A DNA stretch of 64,000 bases from NCBI GenBank assembly GCA_963835535.1, contig CAWIFL010000005.1, positions 1 through 64,000 on the forward strand. The letters run 5' to 3'. The stretch is from Fen-1245 sp963835535. Its GTDB lineage: Bacteria > Gemmatimonadota > Gemmatimonadetes > Gemmatimonadales > JACORV01. This document shows positions 1 through 8,630 of this stretch, one piece after another (the stretch's first letter is position 1; each line of letters begins with the position of its first letter). The notes beneath the pieces were generated by a model. The model did not search any database. It was not told the origin of the DNA and saw only the letters and a list, made by a program, of their open reading frames with translations. Both the position numbers and the translations under genes were made by a program.

Positions 1-27
1 GTCCTGGTTCGATCCCAGGAGGGGCAA
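1..27 (+). tRNA. 3' part of a tRNA, cut by the window edge
   Basis: A canonical T arm is visible: CCTGG (3-7), loop TTCGATC (8-14) and CCAGG (15-19), five perfect pairs around a T-T-C-R-A loop. Positions 20-26 would be the 3' acceptor strand (AGGGGCA) and 27 the discriminator A, with no encoded CCA directly after it. The matching 5' acceptor strand TGCCCCT lies outside the window, so the isotype cannot be read. A tmRNA 3' end is a less likely alternative. A strong terminator follows at once. Confidence 0.65.
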
Positions 28-31
28 CTCC

Positions 32-72
32 AAGCGCGATACGGTGATGAGCCGTGTCGCGCTTCGGGTTTT
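32..72 (+). terminator. Rho-independent terminator after the tRNA
   Basis: A 13-bp stem (32-44 with 52-64, one G-T pair) closes a 7-nt loop. CGGG and then TTTT (69-72) follow. It starts about five bases after the tRNA end, so it most likely ends the tRNA transcript. Confidence 0.75.
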
Positions 73-92
73 CGGAGGAGTGTGTCTCAGCC

Positions 93-1106
93 TCAGGAGG
101 CCGCGCCGCGGAGCGCTTCGACGTCGGGCTTGACCGGGTCATCGAGGCCTACGCGGTTGCGGTTGTCGCGCACCATGCGGGAGAACAACGTCAGCTCGCG
201 GTCGAACAGGAAGCGCCACAGCAATCGCGCCCACGAGGGGTGCGAGGCCAGCGACGCGTACATCTCGGGAGCGATGGCGCGGATTCGAGGCAGCTTGTTC
301 CACGGCACCGAAGGGAAGTCATGGTGCTCGTTGTGGTACCCGACGTTGAACGCGAACGTGTTGAGCGGGCCGTAGTAGCTGAAGGTCTCCTGCCCGTGGT
401 CCGCCGTGAGATAGTGGCGCTGGATCCAGCGCGCGCCGAGGGGATGCAGGCCGATCGAGAAGAAGAGCGAGAGGACGAAGTAGACCAGCGCCTTCGGGCC
501 GAGCACGATCCAGACGAGGGCGTCGAACACCACCTGCACGACCAGGTTGGCCACCGTCCAGCGGTCCCACAGCGGAACTTCCCTGATGCGCCACGGCCGG
601 AACGCCTGGAACACGGGGAAGAACAGCAGCCAGAGCGCCTTGCGGATCGGCGAGTGCCCTACCAACCGCGCCTCCCACCGGAACGGGAGGTCGCCGTCGA
701 GTTCGTAGACGCCCTGGAACGCGTGGTGCTTCAGGTGGTACTTGGTGAACGAAGTGGCGCCCGGGAAGAACTGCGGCAGGTTCGCGAGCAGCGAGGTCAG
801 CACATTCGGCACCGTGCGCCTGAAGACCAGCCGGTGCGCGCACTCGTGGATCATCACGAAGAGCGCGTGGTCGGCGAACGCGCCTATGGTGTAGGCGACG
901 GCCACCACCACCCACCACGGCCGGTCGGCCACCAGCCACGCGACGACGATCTGGAGCGCGACGATGCCCGCCGTCCACCAGAACGTGGTGGGGTTGGGGC
1001 CGATCAGCTCCCGGATCTCGGGATGGCGGCGCAACAATTCGCGCGTCCGGACCCGATGCGGCTCCGGAGCGGCGGAAAAGGTGAATTCCTCGGGGGTGGT
1101 GGTCAC
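93..1106 (-). CDS. Membrane fatty-acyl desaturase resembling sphingolipid delta-4 desaturases
   Basis: 337-aa integral membrane di-iron desaturase or hydroxylase. The three histidine boxes are HECAH (87-91), HLKHH (124-128) and HNEHH (258-262), with hydrophobic segments around 45-70, 70-92 and 185-225. The N-terminal stretch with EPH, then HPEIRELIGPNP, and the C-terminal NEHHDFPSVPW match the pattern I know from eukaryotic DES/DEGS dihydroceramide desaturases better than bacterial acyl-lipid desaturases. It would insert a double bond into a membrane lipid chain, using electrons from a partner not seen here. The start is GTG. Desaturase family is firm; the sphingolipid substrate is inferred. 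Confidence 0.85.
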   Translation of the reverse strand: MTTTPEEFTFSAAPEPHRVRTRELLRRHPEIRELIGPNPTTFWWTAGIVALQIVVAWLVADRPWWVVVAVAYTIGAFADHALFVMIHECAHRLVFRRTVPNVLTSLLANLPQFFPGATSFTKYHLKHHAFQGVYELDGDLPFRWEARLVGHSPIRKALWLLFFPVFQAFRPWRIREVPLWDRWTVANLVVQVVFDALVWIVLGPKALVYFVLSLFFSIGLHPLGARWIQRHYLTADHGQETFSYYGPLNTFAFNVGYHNEHHDFPSVPWNKLPRIRAIAPEMYASLASHPSWARLLWRFLFDRELTLFSRMVRDNRNRVGLDDPVKPDVEALRGAAS

Positions 1107-1161
1107 GAGCGTGATGAAGGTGGCGCAGCCGATTCCTCGCCGCTAGGCGGGAGGCGTAAGT

Positions 1162-1197
1162 CGAAGCGCGGCGCCGGAATGCGGGCGCCGCGCTTCG
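1162..1197 (-). terminator. Strong hairpin at the end of the sigma/HEAT operon
   Basis: A perfect 14-bp stem (1162-1175 with 1184-1197) closes an 8-nt loop, in the 117-bp gap after the last HEAT gene. There is no good T run on either strand, so it may be a transcript-stabilising or Rho-assisted end rather than a classical intrinsic terminator. Confidence 0.5.
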
Positions 1198-1223
1198 TGC
1201 CTCCGGGGCATCCACCCACCAGC

Positions 1224-2024
1224 TCAGGGTTTGGTCAGCACCTCTTCGAACAGGGCCAGTGCGCGCGGGTCGTTGGTCTGGCCGAGCCAGAAGAAGGCCT
1301 TCTTGCGTACCTCGCGATCCCGGTTGGAGCGCGCGATCTGGATCAGCGCGGGGACGCCGACGTCGTGCGGCTCCTGGGAGAGGGCGAAGACGGCGTGCTC
1401 CCTGACGTCGCGGTCGAGCGAGTCGTCGCCCACCATGTCGGTCAGGTCCTTCACGGCCGCCTCGCCCGCCGCCTGGCTCAACCAGAAGACCGCCTGATTC
1501 CTGACGCGACCGCGCACCGTGTTGTCGCGGGCCAGGCTCACCAGGTCGGGCCACACGGTCACCGAATCGGCGAGCGTGGCGGGGAAGATGGCGTCCTCGT
1601 TCGAGCGATTGTCGCCAGCGCGCGCCAGGTCCAGGAGGAAATGGGCCGCGTCGGCCGCCGGCACCATCCCCAGGTCCGTCACGCCCTCGGCCGCCTTCCA
1701 GCGACCGCCCACGTAGGTCCTGAGGCGCGTGACGTGACCCGATGCCACCTCGAGCGCCAGGCGCACGGGGCCCGCCTCGCAGAGACAGGGGCCGTCGTCC
1801 TCCCAGGAGCCGGTCGTGATCCGCTGGTTGCCGCAGGTGCCGTTCACGCAGTGGAACGAGATCACGCCTCTCCCGTTGCCACAGACCCCGTCGCGCGCGG
1901 CGTAGGAGAGGCGCACCGTGCCGTCGCTCGCGCGGGACACGCGCTGGGCGATCGTCTGCGCGGACGCGGGAGCGGCGAGCGCGAGGCCGCACGCCGCCGC
2001 GAGAAGAACGAGCGCGCGGGTCAT
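1224..2024 (-). CDS. Secreted HEAT-repeat protein (second of the pair)
   Basis: 266 aa with a signal peptide (about 1-22, ending ASA-Q). A beta-rich N-terminal half holds several cysteines around GVCGNGRG and CVNGTCGN. The C-terminal half, about 160-266, is HEAT repeats with the recurring helix motif AVFWLSQ/AVFALSQ/AFFWLGQ. It is the last gene of the sigma-factor operon; its ATG overlaps the stop of the preceding HEAT gene (ATGA). A periplasmic scaffold or sensor of the sigma/anti-sigma system is a reasonable inference, but I see no catalytic motif and no assigned function. Confidence 0.8.
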   Translation of the reverse strand: MTRALVLLAAACGLALAAPASAQTIAQRVSRASDGTVRLSYAARDGVCGNGRGVISFHCVNGTCGNQRITTGSWEDDGPCLCEAGPVRLALEVASGHVTRLRTYVGGRWKAAEGVTDLGMVPAADAAHFLLDLARAGDNRSNEDAIFPATLADSVTVWPDLVSLARDNTVRGRVRNQAVFWLSQAAGEAAVKDLTDMVGDDSLDRDVREHAVFALSQEPHDVGVPALIQIARSNRDREVRKKAFFWLGQTNDPRALALFEEVLTKP

Positions 2025-3426
2025 TGGTTGATGATCTCCAGGAGGACCTGCGCCGCGCGCGGGTCGTGGGACTGCCCCAGCCAGAAGACGGCCTTCTTGC
2101 GCAGGTCCTTGTCGGTCTCGTGGCGCGCGATGTCGATCAGCTTGTCGAGCGCCGCGCTCTCGTGGCGCTGCGAGTAGACGAAGATCAGCTGCTCCTTGAT
2201 GTCGTGGTCGCTGCTGCGATCGTAGAGCGCCGTCAGGTCGCCGATGTCCGCGCCGGTCTGCCCCGCCCAGAAGAGCGCCTTCTTCCGCAGCTCGACGTCC
2301 TCGCGGGAGTTCACGGCCAGGTCCATCAGCCAGCGCGTGTTCTCGGGGGAGCGCATCTGGGAGAGGGAGAAGATGATTTTGTCCTTCAGGTCGCCGGGCG
2401 TCACCCGGCCGTAGAGATCGCGCAGGAACGCGGCATTCTCGCCGCCGTGCTGCTGTCCGAGCCAGAAGACCGCCTTCTCGCGGGTCTCCTCGGGAGCGTC
2501 CTCGCGGGTCGCATAGTCGCGGAGGATCTGCGAGCTGCGCGGGCCGTGGATCTGCGAGATGGCGAAGATGGCCTTGTCCCGCAGCTCCTCGTCGTTCGAC
2601 GTGCGGAGGATCGAGTCGAGCGCCGTGACGGCCTTGTCGCTGCCCACCTGCGAGAGCCAGAAGACGGCCTGGCCGCGCACCTCGGCGTCGGGGTCGCTGC
2701 GCGCCACCGAGAGCAGGATGTCCTCGGTCTGGTCGCTGCGCTTCTGCGACAGGACGAAGACCGCCTTGCGCCGCAGCTCGACCGAGCAGGGATCGCGGCG
2801 CGCGAGCACCTGCTGATCACGGGCACTGCGTTCGCGGCATCCATCTGCATCAGTGCGTTCATGGCCGCGATGCGGGGATCATCATCCTCGCTCGGACATG
2901 CCGCCGGCGTCGCGTGCGTCGCGGTGTCGGCTCCGGCGGCCGCGGCGTGCGCCTGGACCCACTGGGCGGCCTCGGCGTCGCCGCGCCGAGCCAGCTCACC
3001 GTAGACGCGCGCCAGGAGGGCGTCGCCGTCGCCGCGAGTGCCGGCGCGCGGATAGCGCTGCGCCTGCGTCTCGAGCAGGGCCGTCGCCTGCCGGAGATTG
3101 GCGTCGTCGCCGGTCCGGTAGAGCGCGAACGCCGCCCAGTAGTACGCATCGGGCGTGTAGCTCGAGCGCGGGTAGCGTCGGATGAGGTCGTTGAACAGGC
3201 TCGCGGCCTGCGGGTAGCGGTTGCGGTTCAGGAGCTGGCGCGCGGCGCGATACAGCGAGTCCCCCGAATCGGACTGGGCCCACGCGGCCCGGGGCAGCGT
3301 GGCGAACGCCAGGTCGGTCGCGGCCGGCGCCGCCTGGACGGCGCGAGAGGCCCTCACGGGCGCCCGTGCCGGCGAGCCCTGCAACAGCGTGGTGACGGCG
3401 GCGAGCAGCGACAACGTGGCGAACAT
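2021..3426 (-). CDS. Secreted TPR/HEAT-repeat protein with an internal frameshift
   Basis: The intact product would be about 468 aa. An N-terminal signal peptide leads into a TPR-like region (SLYRAARQLLNRNRYPQAA, about 57-130), then about seven HEAT repeats with motifs AVFVLSQ, AVFWLSQ, AIFAISQ, AVFWLGQ, IIFSLSQ, ALFWAGQ and AVFWLGQ. The reading frame breaks at 2809-2810: PVISR continues as VLARRDPCSVEL only if one more G is read (GG where GGG is expected). The start at 3426 overlaps the anti-sigma stop (TGATG). It is the paralogue-like partner of the next gene. The shift is either a sequencing or assembly error or a real inactivating mutation. Confidence 0.8.
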
Positions 3427-4064
3427 CAGAGCACTCCTTGGGCGCGCGTAGGGGAGCCGGCCGCGGGAGTCGCGGCGCGGAGCCGGGCCAACACGCCTCG
3501 TTGGGTCATTCCCTGGTTGATGAGGTCGATATCACTCTTCTGCCGGGGCTCGTCCGGCAGCTGAGAGACCTGCGCCAGCACCAGCTCGAGATCCTGGAGC
3601 AGGACGTTGAGCTGGGGATCGTCCGCGGCCGGGGAGTCGAGCATCAGCCGCGTGGTGGTGAGGAGATCCCGCGCCGACTCGATGAACTGCGGGTCGAGCC
3701 GGCCCTTCCGGCTCTCGGCACTGAAATCGGTGAGCAACACTTCGGTGCGCGCGAGGTACTGCCCGGCCGCCACGCGGTACGCGGTCGTGGCTCTGGCGTA
3801 GGCGGCGGAGCCTGCGAGCGCAGGGAGCGGACCGGCGCCTCGCGAGACCAGCCGGCCGATCCCGATGCCGAGGACGAGCGTCGCGGCGAGGGCGAGACCC
3901 CAGTAGACGCGGCGCGCGACATGCCGGGCAGAGCGGCGGCGCGCGCGCGCGGCCGAGATGGCCCACCACATCTCTTCCCGCGGCGCCGCAGGAGGCTGAT
4001 TGTAGCCCCGTGCCGCCTGTTGCAGCCGCTCGGGGAGCGGCTCGTCATCGCGTTCGTTGGCCAT
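3426..4064 (-). CDS. Probable membrane anti-sigma factor
   Basis: 212 aa with one transmembrane segment near 50-70 (VYWGLALAATLVLGIGIGRL). The N-terminal part is cytoplasmic (ERDDEPLPERLQQAARGYN...) and the periplasmic part of about 140 residues is helical. No zinc-binding HxxxCxxC anti-sigma motif is visible, so the family is called from position: it follows the ECF sigma gene with a TGATG stop/start overlap. Its likely role is to hold the sigma factor at the inner membrane until an envelope signal arrives, perhaps through the HEAT proteins downstream. An upstream in-frame GTG at 4073 is possible, but the coupled ATG is preferred. Confidence 0.6.
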   Translation of the reverse strand: MANERDDEPLPERLQQAARGYNQPPAAPREEMWWAISAARARRRSARHVARRVYWGLALAATLVLGIGIGRLVSRGAGPLPALAGSAAYARATTAYRVAAGQYLARTEVLLTDFSAESRKGRLDPQFIESARDLLTTTRLMLDSPAADDPQLNVLLQDLELVLAQVSQLPDEPRQKSDIDLINQGMTQRGVLARLRAATPAAGSPTRAQGVL

Positions 4065-4603
4065 CACGCCCACTCTCCCGCGAAATCCGCCAGCGCGACA
4101 CGCAGCTTGGCACGGGCGCGGGACAACTGCGCCTTCGAGGTGCCCGCCTCGACGCCGAGCACGTCGCCGATCTCCTCGTGCGTGTAACCCTCCACGTCGT
4201 GCATCACGAACACCGTGCGGTATCCCTGCGGCAGCGCGTCGATCGCCGCCCGTAGCCTGCGCTTCAAGTCCGGCTCCGCTTCGCGTCCCGTACCGGCCAC
4301 GTCGTGCCCCTCCTCCAGATCCGTCTCCCGCTCCCGCCGTCGCTTCACGACCCGCAGGCCGTTCAACGCCACCGACACGGCGATCGCGTGCAGCCAGGTC
4401 GCGAACTGCGACTCGCCACGGAAGTCGCGCAGCCGCTCGAAAGCGCGGATGAACGTGTCCTGCGTGAAGTCCCGCGCCAGGTCGGCGTCGCCCGCGAACC
4501 GGTACACCAGCCGGTAGACGCGATCCACATGCGCCTCGTAGAGTTCGCGTTCCGCTGCGGCATCCCCGGCGCGCGCGCGGGCGATCAGTTCAGCTTCGTG
4601 CAC
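4064..4603 (-). CDS. ECF-type RNA polymerase sigma factor (RpoE-like)
   Basis: 179 aa, normal ECF size. Region 2 is clear (LYEAHVDRVYRLVYRFAGD, then DLARDFTQDTFIRAFERL and FATWLHAIAVSVALNGLR). After a short linker, region 4 follows (AIDALPQGYRTVFVMHDVEGY, THEEIGDVLGVEAGTSKAQL, RARAKLR). It should recruit RNA polymerase to promoters answering envelope stress or another extracytoplasmic signal. It leads an operon with the anti-sigma and two HEAT genes. A possible self-regulating promoter lies upstream at 4633-4658. Confidence 0.93.
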   Translation of the reverse strand: MHEAELIARARAGDAAAERELYEAHVDRVYRLVYRFAGDADLARDFTQDTFIRAFERLRDFRGESQFATWLHAIAVSVALNGLRVVKRRRERETDLEEGHDVAGTGREAEPDLKRRLRAAIDALPQGYRTVFVMHDVEGYTHEEIGDVLGVEAGTSKAQLSRARAKLRVALADFAGEWA

Positions 4604-4632
4604 GGGGCTCCGACGGCTGTGTCCATCCGTGC

Positions 4633-4658
4633 GACACGGGTGGCCGGAAAAGGGTTGC
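4633..4658 (-). promoter_or_regulatory. Candidate ECF promoter of the sigma operon
   Basis: On the minus strand, GCAACC (4658-4653) is followed 14 nt later by CGTGTC (4638-4633), about 30 nt before the sigma ATG. An AAC-type -35 and CGT/GTC-type -10 are typical of ECF-dependent promoters, and autoregulation is common in this family. The call rests on eye matching of one site. Confidence 0.35.
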
Positions 4659-4703
4659 GCGGAGGCGGGGACTCAGGCGGTGGGGAAGCTTGCGGCGGCG
4701 CCG

Positions 4704-5879
4704 TCAGGGATTCTGCACCGCCACGGGCTGGCTGCGGTTGGACGTGGTGTTGTCGCCGAGCTGGCCCTCCAGGTTGCGGCCCCAGCAGTAGGTTGCCCCT
4801 GCGGTCGTGACGCCGCAGGTGTGCTCGTAGCCGGCGCTGAGGCTGCTGAACGCCAGGCCGCCGGCCACCGGCGTCGGCGTCGCCCGGTCGAGGGTGTCGC
4901 CGACACCGAGTTGACCGAAAGCGTTGCGGCCCCAGCAGTACGCCACGCCGGACACCAGGCCGCACGTATGAAGGCCGCCGGCCGACAGGCTCGAGAACGT
5001 GAGGCTCCCCGTCACGACGGTCGGCCTTGGCCGCGCGGTGCTGTCGCCGGTGCCCAGCTCGCCGGACGCGTTGCCGCCCCAGCAGTAGGCGGTGCCGCCG
5101 GCAATTGCGCAGGTGTGCGGCCCGCCGACCGCGACCGCGGTGAACGAGAGGCCGCCGGTCACCGCCACCGGGAGCGTGTGGCCCGTGCTGTCGCCGGTGC
5201 CGAGCTCTCCGGAGGCGTTGTCGCCCCAGCAGTACGTCACGCTCGCCGGCGTGATGCCGCAGGCATGGTATGTCGTCCAGTCGCCGGCACTCACGCTCGC
5301 GAACGTGAGGGCCATGAAGCTCCCCACGAGAGTCGGCTGGCCGCGGCGCGTCAGGTCGCCCACGCCCAGCTCCCCGACGCTGTTATCGCCCCAGCAGTAG
5401 GCCGAGCCCGAGGTGGCGACGCCGCAGGTGAAGACGGCGCCGGCGCTGAGCTGGGCGAACGTGAGGCCGCCGGCGACGGCGACGGGAGCCGAGCGATTGG
5501 TCATCGTGCCGTCGCCGAGCTGCGAGGAGACGTTGTAGCCCCAGCAGAAGGCGGCGCCGGCGGAGATCCCGCAGCTGTGGCTGGCCCCCGCAGCGAGCGC
5601 CGTGAACGTCAGCCCTCCAGCCACGCCCTTCGGCGTGTAGCGCACGGCGATGGTCGTCCCGTCCCCGATCTCGCCGAAGTCGTTCGTGCCCCAGCAGTAG
5701 GCGACGCCGGAGGTGGAAAGGCCGCAGGTCTGCTCCATCCCCGCGGCCAGTTGGGACCACGACACCGGGGTGCCGCCCGAGCCGCCCCCCACGCCCTGAG
5801 TGAAGCCCGTGTAGGACCCGCCACACGCGGCGGCCGAGAGCAGACCGGGGAGAAGGGCCAGGCATAGCGCGTTGCGCAT
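4704..5879 (-). CDS. RCC1-repeat (seven-bladed propeller) lipoprotein
   Basis: 391 aa starting at MRNALCLALLPGLL, with a lipobox (LSAAAC) near residue 19, so probably a lipid-anchored exported protein. A Gly/Ser linker precedes seven tandem repeats of about 48-50 residues, each of the form SLSAGxxHTCGxxxxGxAYCWGxNxxGQLGxGD. This fits an RCC1/BLIP-II-like seven-bladed beta-propeller, normally a protein-binding surface. The paired Cys in each repeat (HTCG and YCWG) suggest disulfides. It lies upstream of the sigma gene on the same strand, with a 100-bp gap. The partner is unknown. A longer in-frame start at 5915 would bury the signal peptide. Confidence 0.85.
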   Translation of the reverse strand: MRNALCLALLPGLLSAAACGGSYTGFTQGVGGGSGGTPVSWSQLAAGMEQTCGLSTSGVAYCWGTNDFGEIGDGTTIAVRYTPKGVAGGLTFTALAAGASHSCGISAGAAFCWGYNVSSQLGDGTMTNRSAPVAVAGGLTFAQLSAGAVFTCGVATSGSAYCWGDNSVGELGVGDLTRRGQPTLVGSFMALTFASVSAGDWTTYHACGITPASVTYCWGDNASGELGTGDSTGHTLPVAVTGGLSFTAVAVGGPHTCAIAGGTAYCWGGNASGELGTGDSTARPRPTVVTGSLTFSSLSAGGLHTCGLVSGVAYCWGRNAFGQLGVGDTLDRATPTPVAGGLAFSSLSAGYEHTCGVTTAGATYCWGRNLEGQLGDNTTSNRSQPVAVQNP

Positions 5880-6011
5880 GATCACCACAGTTGCACGAGA
5901 CGCGTCGGAGGGCAAGGTCGGCTTGACGCCGCGAGTTCAAGCGCGGCATTGTAGCCGGGTCGCCGCATATGTGGTACACCGAATGGCCGCCGCCGGCCGG
6001 GAGCTGACACC

Positions 6012-7652
6012 GTGCGCCGCCTAGCGCCGCTGGCGCTGATTCTCGCAGCCGCCTGCACGAGCCGCGGAGGCGGATCGTGCCCAGGGGAGTATTGCGGCAC
6101 GGTCGTCTTCGCGGCGATCGGCCAGCCAGCCTCCCTGCTGCCGCCGGCCACCGACCACATCCTCGACCGCGACATCTTCGACCAGATCTTCCTGAAGCTG
6201 GCCGACGTGGGGCCGGGCCTGAATACCGTGGGAGACTCGGGGTTCGAGCCGCTCCTGGCCGACCGGTGGGACTGGGCCGATTCGCTGACGCTGCGGTTCC
6301 ACCTGAATCCGCGCGCCCGCTGGCAGGACGGCCGTCCGGTGACCGCGGCCGACGTCGCGTTCACCTTCGCGGCCTATACCGACTCCGTGCTCGACGCGGC
6401 GGATCGGATCAACCTGGTGCGCATCGCGTCCGTCACGGCGCCCGACAGCGCCACGGCGCTCTTCCGGTTCCGCCAGCGGTACCCGGAGATGTTCTACGAC
6501 GCCGTGTACTACCTTCGAATCCTCCCGGAGCACCTGCTCCGCGATCTCCCGCGTTCCCAGTGGCGCAACGCGGCGTTCGGGCGCAGCCCGATCGGGGACG
6601 GGCCGTACCGCTTCGTCCGCTGGGATCCCGGGCAGAGCCTGGAGCTGGCCGCCGACTCGACGTTCTTCCTCGGCCGGCCGCATATCCGGCGACTGATCTG
6701 GCGCTTCGCCGGCGACCTCTCGGTCGCGGTGACGCAGCTGATCGCGGGCGAGGCGGACGCGATCCAGGTGCTGGTGTCCCCTGCGAACATTGATCGCGCG
6801 CGCCGGGCGCCGCGGCTCGCGCTGTACCCGTATCCCGGATCGGTGTTCACCTTCGTCAGCCTGAACCTCCGCGGCCGCGACGGATCGCCGGCGCAGCCGA
6901 TCTTCGACGATCCCGCGGTCCGGCGGGCGCTGGTGGCGGCGACCGATCGGGTGCGGATGACCCAGAGCATCTACGGGACGACGGCGAAGGTGCCGCCGGC
7001 GCCGATCCCGGAAGAGTGGACGTCGCTCTGGTTCCGCGATCTGCCGGTGCCGCCCTACGACACGGCGGAGGCCGCCCGCTTGCTGGAGCAGCGCGGCTGG
7101 CAACCGGGAAGCGACGGTGTGCGGCGCCGCGGGGGGAGGAGGCTGGCCTTCGCCCTGGCGGTTCCCTCCACCAGCCCGCCCCGCATGCAGTACGCGCAGC
7201 TGATTCAGGAGGAGTTGCGCGCGGTGGGCGTCGCGGTGTCGATCGAGGCGATGGACAACGTGACGCTGCAGGCCCGGCTCCACAGCGGCGCGTACGACGC
7301 GGCGATCGTGTCGTGGGCCACCGATCTGACGCCGTCCTCCGGCGTGCCGCAGATGTGGATGACTGGCGGGGGCTCCAACTTCGGACACTACGCCAACCCC
7401 GCCTTCGACCGGTGGGCGCGTGCGGCCACGACGGCGCAGACGCGGCAGGCGGTGACGGCGGCCTGGCGCGCCGCTTTTGCCGTGCTGGCCGAGGATGCGC
7501 CGACGATCGTGCTGAGCGCGCAGGACAACGTGGCGGCTGTGGACAAGCGCGTGACGAACGTGCGCCTGCGCCCCGACTCCTACTGGGCGTACCTGCGCGA
7601 CTGGCGGATCGCCCCGGACCAGCTCATCGCCCGCGACCGGCTGGTGCGCTGA
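6012..7652 (+). CDS. Peptide/oligopeptide ABC transporter substrate-binding lipoprotein
   Basis: 546 aa of the DppA/OppA family (SBP family 5). A GTG start is preceded by GGGAG, and a lipobox (ILAAAC) lies near residue 15. Family signatures include LADRWDWADSLTLRFHLNPRARWQDGRPVTAADVAFTF and the C-terminal region ending DSYWAYLRDWRI. It captures peptides or related solutes in the periplasm and delivers them to the two permeases that follow with almost no spacing. No ATPase gene (DppD/DppF type) is adjacent, so those subunits must be encoded elsewhere. Confidence 0.93.
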   Translation: MRRLAPLALILAAACTSRGGGSCPGEYCGTVVFAAIGQPASLLPPATDHILDRDIFDQIFLKLADVGPGLNTVGDSGFEPLLADRWDWADSLTLRFHLNPRARWQDGRPVTAADVAFTFAAYTDSVLDAADRINLVRIASVTAPDSATALFRFRQRYPEMFYDAVYYLRILPEHLLRDLPRSQWRNAAFGRSPIGDGPYRFVRWDPGQSLELAADSTFFLGRPHIRRLIWRFAGDLSVAVTQLIAGEADAIQVLVSPANIDRARRAPRLALYPYPGSVFTFVSLNLRGRDGSPAQPIFDDPAVRRALVAATDRVRMTQSIYGTTAKVPPAPIPEEWTSLWFRDLPVPPYDTAEAARLLEQRGWQPGSDGVRRRGGRRLAFALAVPSTSPPRMQYAQLIQEELRAVGVAVSIEAMDNVTLQARLHSGAYDAAIVSWATDLTPSSGVPQMWMTGGGSNFGHYANPAFDRWARAATTAQTRQAVTAAWRAAFAVLAEDAPTIVLSAQDNVAAVDKRVTNVRLRPDSYWAYLRDWRIAPDQLIARDRLVR

Positions 7653-8630
7653 GTGGCCGCTTGGCTGTTGGCCCGGCTCGCCGCCGCGCTCGCGATCGTC
7701 TTCACCGTCGTCACGCTGGTCTTCTTCGCGATCCACCTCGCGCCGGGCACGCCCTTTCTGCCCACGGGCGACCGTCCGCTCGATCCCTCGGTGGAGGCGG
7801 GGCTCCGGGCGCGGTTCGGGCTCGACCGGCCGCTGCCCGCGCAGTACGTGAGGTATCTGGGCGCGCTGGCGCGCGGCGATCTGGGTGAATCGTTCAGCCA
7901 GCAGCGGCCCGTGGCGCTCGCACTCGAGGAGGCGATTCCCAACACCGTGGTGCTCGCGACGACCGCGCTCGCGATAGACCTCCTGCTGGGACTGGCCATC
8001 GGGGCGGTGCAGGCCGCCTACGCCCGTCGCCGACTCGACACGCTCCTCACCCACACCACGCTGTTCGTGTACTCGCTCCCGACGTTCTGGCTCGGACTGG
8101 TCCTCCTGCTGGTCTTCGGCCAGGGGCTGCACTGGTTCCCGGTCGGCGGCGTCGTGGATCCGGTGCTGCACCAGGCGCTGTCGCCGGCCGGGCGGCTCCT
8201 CGACCGGCTGCGCCACCTGGCGCTGCCGGCGCTCACCCTCGGGCTGGTCGGCGCGGCCGGCACGGCGAGGTTCCAGCGCGCCGCCCTGCTCGAGGCCCTG
8301 AACCAGGGCTTCGTCAAGGCGGCGCGGGCCAAGGGGCTCTCGGAATCGCGTGTGCTGCTCGGCCATGCCCTGCGGAACGCCCTGCTGCCGACGATCACGT
8401 TGATGGGACTCGCGCTTCCCTTCCTGCTCACGGGGTCCGTGGTGATCGAGACGGTGTTCGCGTGGCCGGGGATGGGAAAGCTGGCGGCCGACGCGGTGCT
8501 GAGCCGGGACTATCCGATCGTGACGGCGACCACCCTGGCGGCGACGGTGCTCGTCGTGGGCGGAAGTCTGATCGCCGACATTCTCTACGCGGCCGCGGAC
8601 CCGCGGGTCGGACGGGCGCGCGCGCGATGA
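7653..8630 (+). CDS. ABC transporter permease, DppB type
   Basis: 325-aa inner-membrane permease with about six hydrophobic segments. The inner-membrane-component motif (EALNQGFVKAARAKGLSESRVLLGHALRNALLP) and the N-terminal FFAIHLAPGTPF are typical of DppB/OppB. The GTG start directly follows the binding-protein stop codon. It forms the translocation channel with the next gene. Confidence 0.93.
   Translation: MAAWLLARLAAALAIVFTVVTLVFFAIHLAPGTPFLPTGDRPLDPSVEAGLRARFGLDRPLPAQYVRYLGALARGDLGESFSQQRPVALALEEAIPNTVVLATTALAIDLLLGLAIGAVQAAYARRRLDTLLTHTTLFVYSLPTFWLGLVLLLVFGQGLHWFPVGGVVDPVLHQALSPAGRLLDRLRHLALPALTLGLVGAAGTARFQRAALLEALNQGFVKAARAKGLSESRVLLGHALRNALLPTITLMGLALPFLLTGSVVIETVFAWPGMGKLAADAVLSRDYPIVTATTLAATVLVVGGSLIADILYAAADPRVGRARAR

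Noticed and set aside
54..2177. Long plus-strand open frame (707 codons) antisense to the desaturase and HEAT genes
   Set aside because: Arg/Val/Glu-rich low-complexity translation with no motif; a GC-rich shadow of well-supported minus-strand genes.
4704..5760. About 147-bp periodicity with repeated CCCCAGCAGTA, considered as DNA repeats
   Set aside because: It is the coding pattern of the YCWG motif in RCC1 repeats.
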